Source: Pseudomonadota bacterium (GTDB lineage: Bacteria; Pseudomonadota; Gammaproteobacteria; Pseudomonadales; Halieaceae). Taken from it: a stretch of 6,449 bases of DNA. Below are positions 5,344-6,449 of this stretch, in pieces. The notes under the pieces are model-generated. The model worked only from the letters and a program-made list of their open reading frames with translations. It ran no database searches and was not told where the DNA came from. Made by a program: the position numbers and the translations under genes. Within the stretch, counting starts at the first letter, position 1; every line of letters begins with the position of its first letter. Location: contig JAUVBI010000181.1 in the NCBI GenBank assembly GCA_030591305.1, positions 1 to 6,449 of the forward strand. The letters are read 5' to 3'.

Positions 5344-6449
5344 ATGTCAGACTACAACTTGATCATAGATGGCAAGGCCGTGAGTACGGCAGAAACCTTT
5401 CCCGTGCTGAACCCGGCGACAGAGGAAGTGGTAGCTCAGGCCCCCCTGGCGGGTGAGGCAGAGTTAAATCAGGCAGTCGCGGCAGCCAGACGCGCGCTAC
5501 CCGCCTGGAGCGCCACTACAGACGGCGAGCGTTCACGGTTGATGCATGCCATCGGAGATGCGCTGGAAGCACACAGCGAAGAGCTGTGCACTTTACTGAC
5601 GCTGGAGCAGGGTAAGCCAATGGGTGGTTTTGCCGGTCTGGGTGCAGGTTTTGAGATGGGTGGTACGGTGGCATGGTGCCACGCTACCGCCGAGATGACG
5701 CTAGACGTTGATGTCATACAGGATAACGATGTGGCTCGCATAGAGGTACATCGCAAGCCCGTGGGTGTTGTGGGCTCTATTACCCCCTGGAATTATCCAC
5801 TGCTAATAGCCATATGGCACACTATTCCCGCGCTGCGCAGTGGTAATACCGTGGTGATAAAACCCTCTGAGTACACGCCGCTGACCACATTGCGGGCGGC
5901 TCAGATAATCAACGACGTTCTACCTCCGGGTGTCTTTAATATTATCTCGGGCGATGGCAGCCTGGGTGCCGCTATGTCTTCTCATCCGGATATCAACAAG
6001 ATTGTCTTTACCGGCTCCACCCCCACCGGCAAGAAAATTATGCAGAGTGCGTCGTGCAACCTGAAACGTCTGACACTGGAACTGGGCGGTAACGATGCGG
6101 CCATCGTGTTGGCCGATACCGATGTGGCTGCAGTTGCTCCGGCAATCTTCACCACAGCGTTAATAAACAATGGGCAGACATGCGCTGCACTCAAGCGCCT
6201 CTATGTGCACGAAGATATTTATGAAGATATGTGTCAGGCCCTGGCGAGTATCGCTGTCGGTGTCACGACAGGAGATGGCAGCGGAGAGGTCGATTTCGGG
6301 CCGATACAAAATAAGGCGCAATATGACAAGGTTTGTGCCATGGCCGAGGAGGCCAAAGACCGAGGTGCGCGTTTCCTGTGCGGTGGTGAGCCCATGGAGG
6401 GGCCGGGGTATTTCTTCCCGGTCACCATCGTGGCCGATATCGACGATGA
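5344..6449 (+). CDS. NAD(P)-dependent aldehyde dehydrogenase, N-terminal 368 residues
   Basis: The reading frame opens at an ATG behind GGGAG and continues unbroken to the window edge, so about three quarters of a typical 470-500-residue enzyme is present. It oxidises an aldehyde to the carboxylic acid in the cytoplasm; there is no signal peptide. Catalytic residues are all visible: Asn150 in TPWNYP, Glu246 in LELGGND and the nucleophile Cys280 in NNGQTCAA. Cofactor-site features are Lys173 and Glu176 in KPSEYTP and Ser225 in FTGS; a Glu at the fourth position of KPSE usually favours NAD+ over NADP+. The KRLYVHEDIY and DFGPIQNKAQYDKV segments recall, from memory, the AldA-like subgroup of the superfamily. 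It lies directly behind the AraC-type regulator, which probably controls it. Likely partners are the PQQ alcohol dehydrogenase as an aldehyde source, or an amine or alcohol oxidase outside the window. The exact aldehyde is unknown. Confidence 0.96.
   Translation, partial: MSDYNLIIDGKAVSTAETFPVLNPATEEVVAQAPLAGEAELNQAVAAARRALPAWSATTDGERSRLMHAIGDALEAHSEELCTLLTLEQGKPMGGFAGLGAGFEMGGTVAWCHATAEMTLDVDVIQDNDVARIEVHRKPVGVVGSITPWNYPLLIAIWHTIPALRSGNTVVIKPSEYTPLTTLRAAQIINDVLPPGVFNIISGDGSLGAAMSSHPDINKIVFTGSTPTGKKIMQSASCNLKRLTLELGGNDAAIVLADTDVAAVAPAIFTTALINNGQTCAALKRLYVHEDIYEDMCQALASIAVGVTTGDGSGEVDFGPIQNKAQYDKVCAMAEEAKDRGARFLCGGEPMEGPGYFFPVTIVADIDD

Noticed and set aside
1..6449. Identity as a known polyvinyl alcohol or polyethylene glycol degradation operon
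   Set aside because: The visible dehydrogenase lacks an N-terminal haem domain, the hydrolase is shorter than I recall for oxidised polyvinyl alcohol hydrolase, and gene order differs; only a loose likeness remains.
1..6449. Mobile element, phage, CRISPR or toxin-antitoxin content
   Set aside because: No transposase, integrase, terminal repeats, spacer array or small paired genes were found on either strand.

Overview
The window looks like a chromosomal piece of a Gram-negative proteobacterium, most likely a free-living, probably marine, gammaproteobacterium. That reading rests on an outer-membrane TonB-dependent receptor of the large catabolic type, a periplasmic PQQ alcohol dehydrogenase, moderate GC and proteobacterial-style ribosome binding sites. 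The taxon is inference. Five protein genes fill almost all of it. No RNA gene, insertion sequence, CRISPR array or phage gene was seen, and no gap between genes exceeds about 210 bases.

The left two thirds is a leftward cluster. In transcription order it holds an exported alpha/beta hydrolase (3214-4071), a 771-residue TonB-dependent receptor (691-3006) and, 29 bases further on, a PQQ-dependent alcohol dehydrogenase with a lipoprotein signal. The dehydrogenase runs off the left edge (1-661). The right third runs rightward: an AraC-family regulator with a FeaR-like N-terminal domain (4271-5239), then an aldehyde dehydrogenase cut by the right edge (5344-6449).

The 199-base divergent region between the hydrolase and the regulator (4072-4270) is dense in possible control elements. 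It has three perfect tandem copies of a hexamer, a GGCCA inverted repeat inside the spacer of a good leftward promoter, a 20-base near-perfect palindrome and a spaced octamer repeat.

The simplest joint reading (inference) is an uptake-and-oxidation locus. The receptor brings in a bulky hydrophobic or oligomeric compound. The exported hydrolase may cut an ester or similar bond. The PQQ enzyme oxidises an alcohol to an aldehyde in the periplasm, the cytoplasmic NAD-type aldehyde dehydrogenase takes an aldehyde to the acid, and the AraC protein senses substrate or product and switches on the locus. The substrate cannot be read from the sequence. I see a plausible, possibly uncharacterised catabolic module, but no wholly new kind of system.
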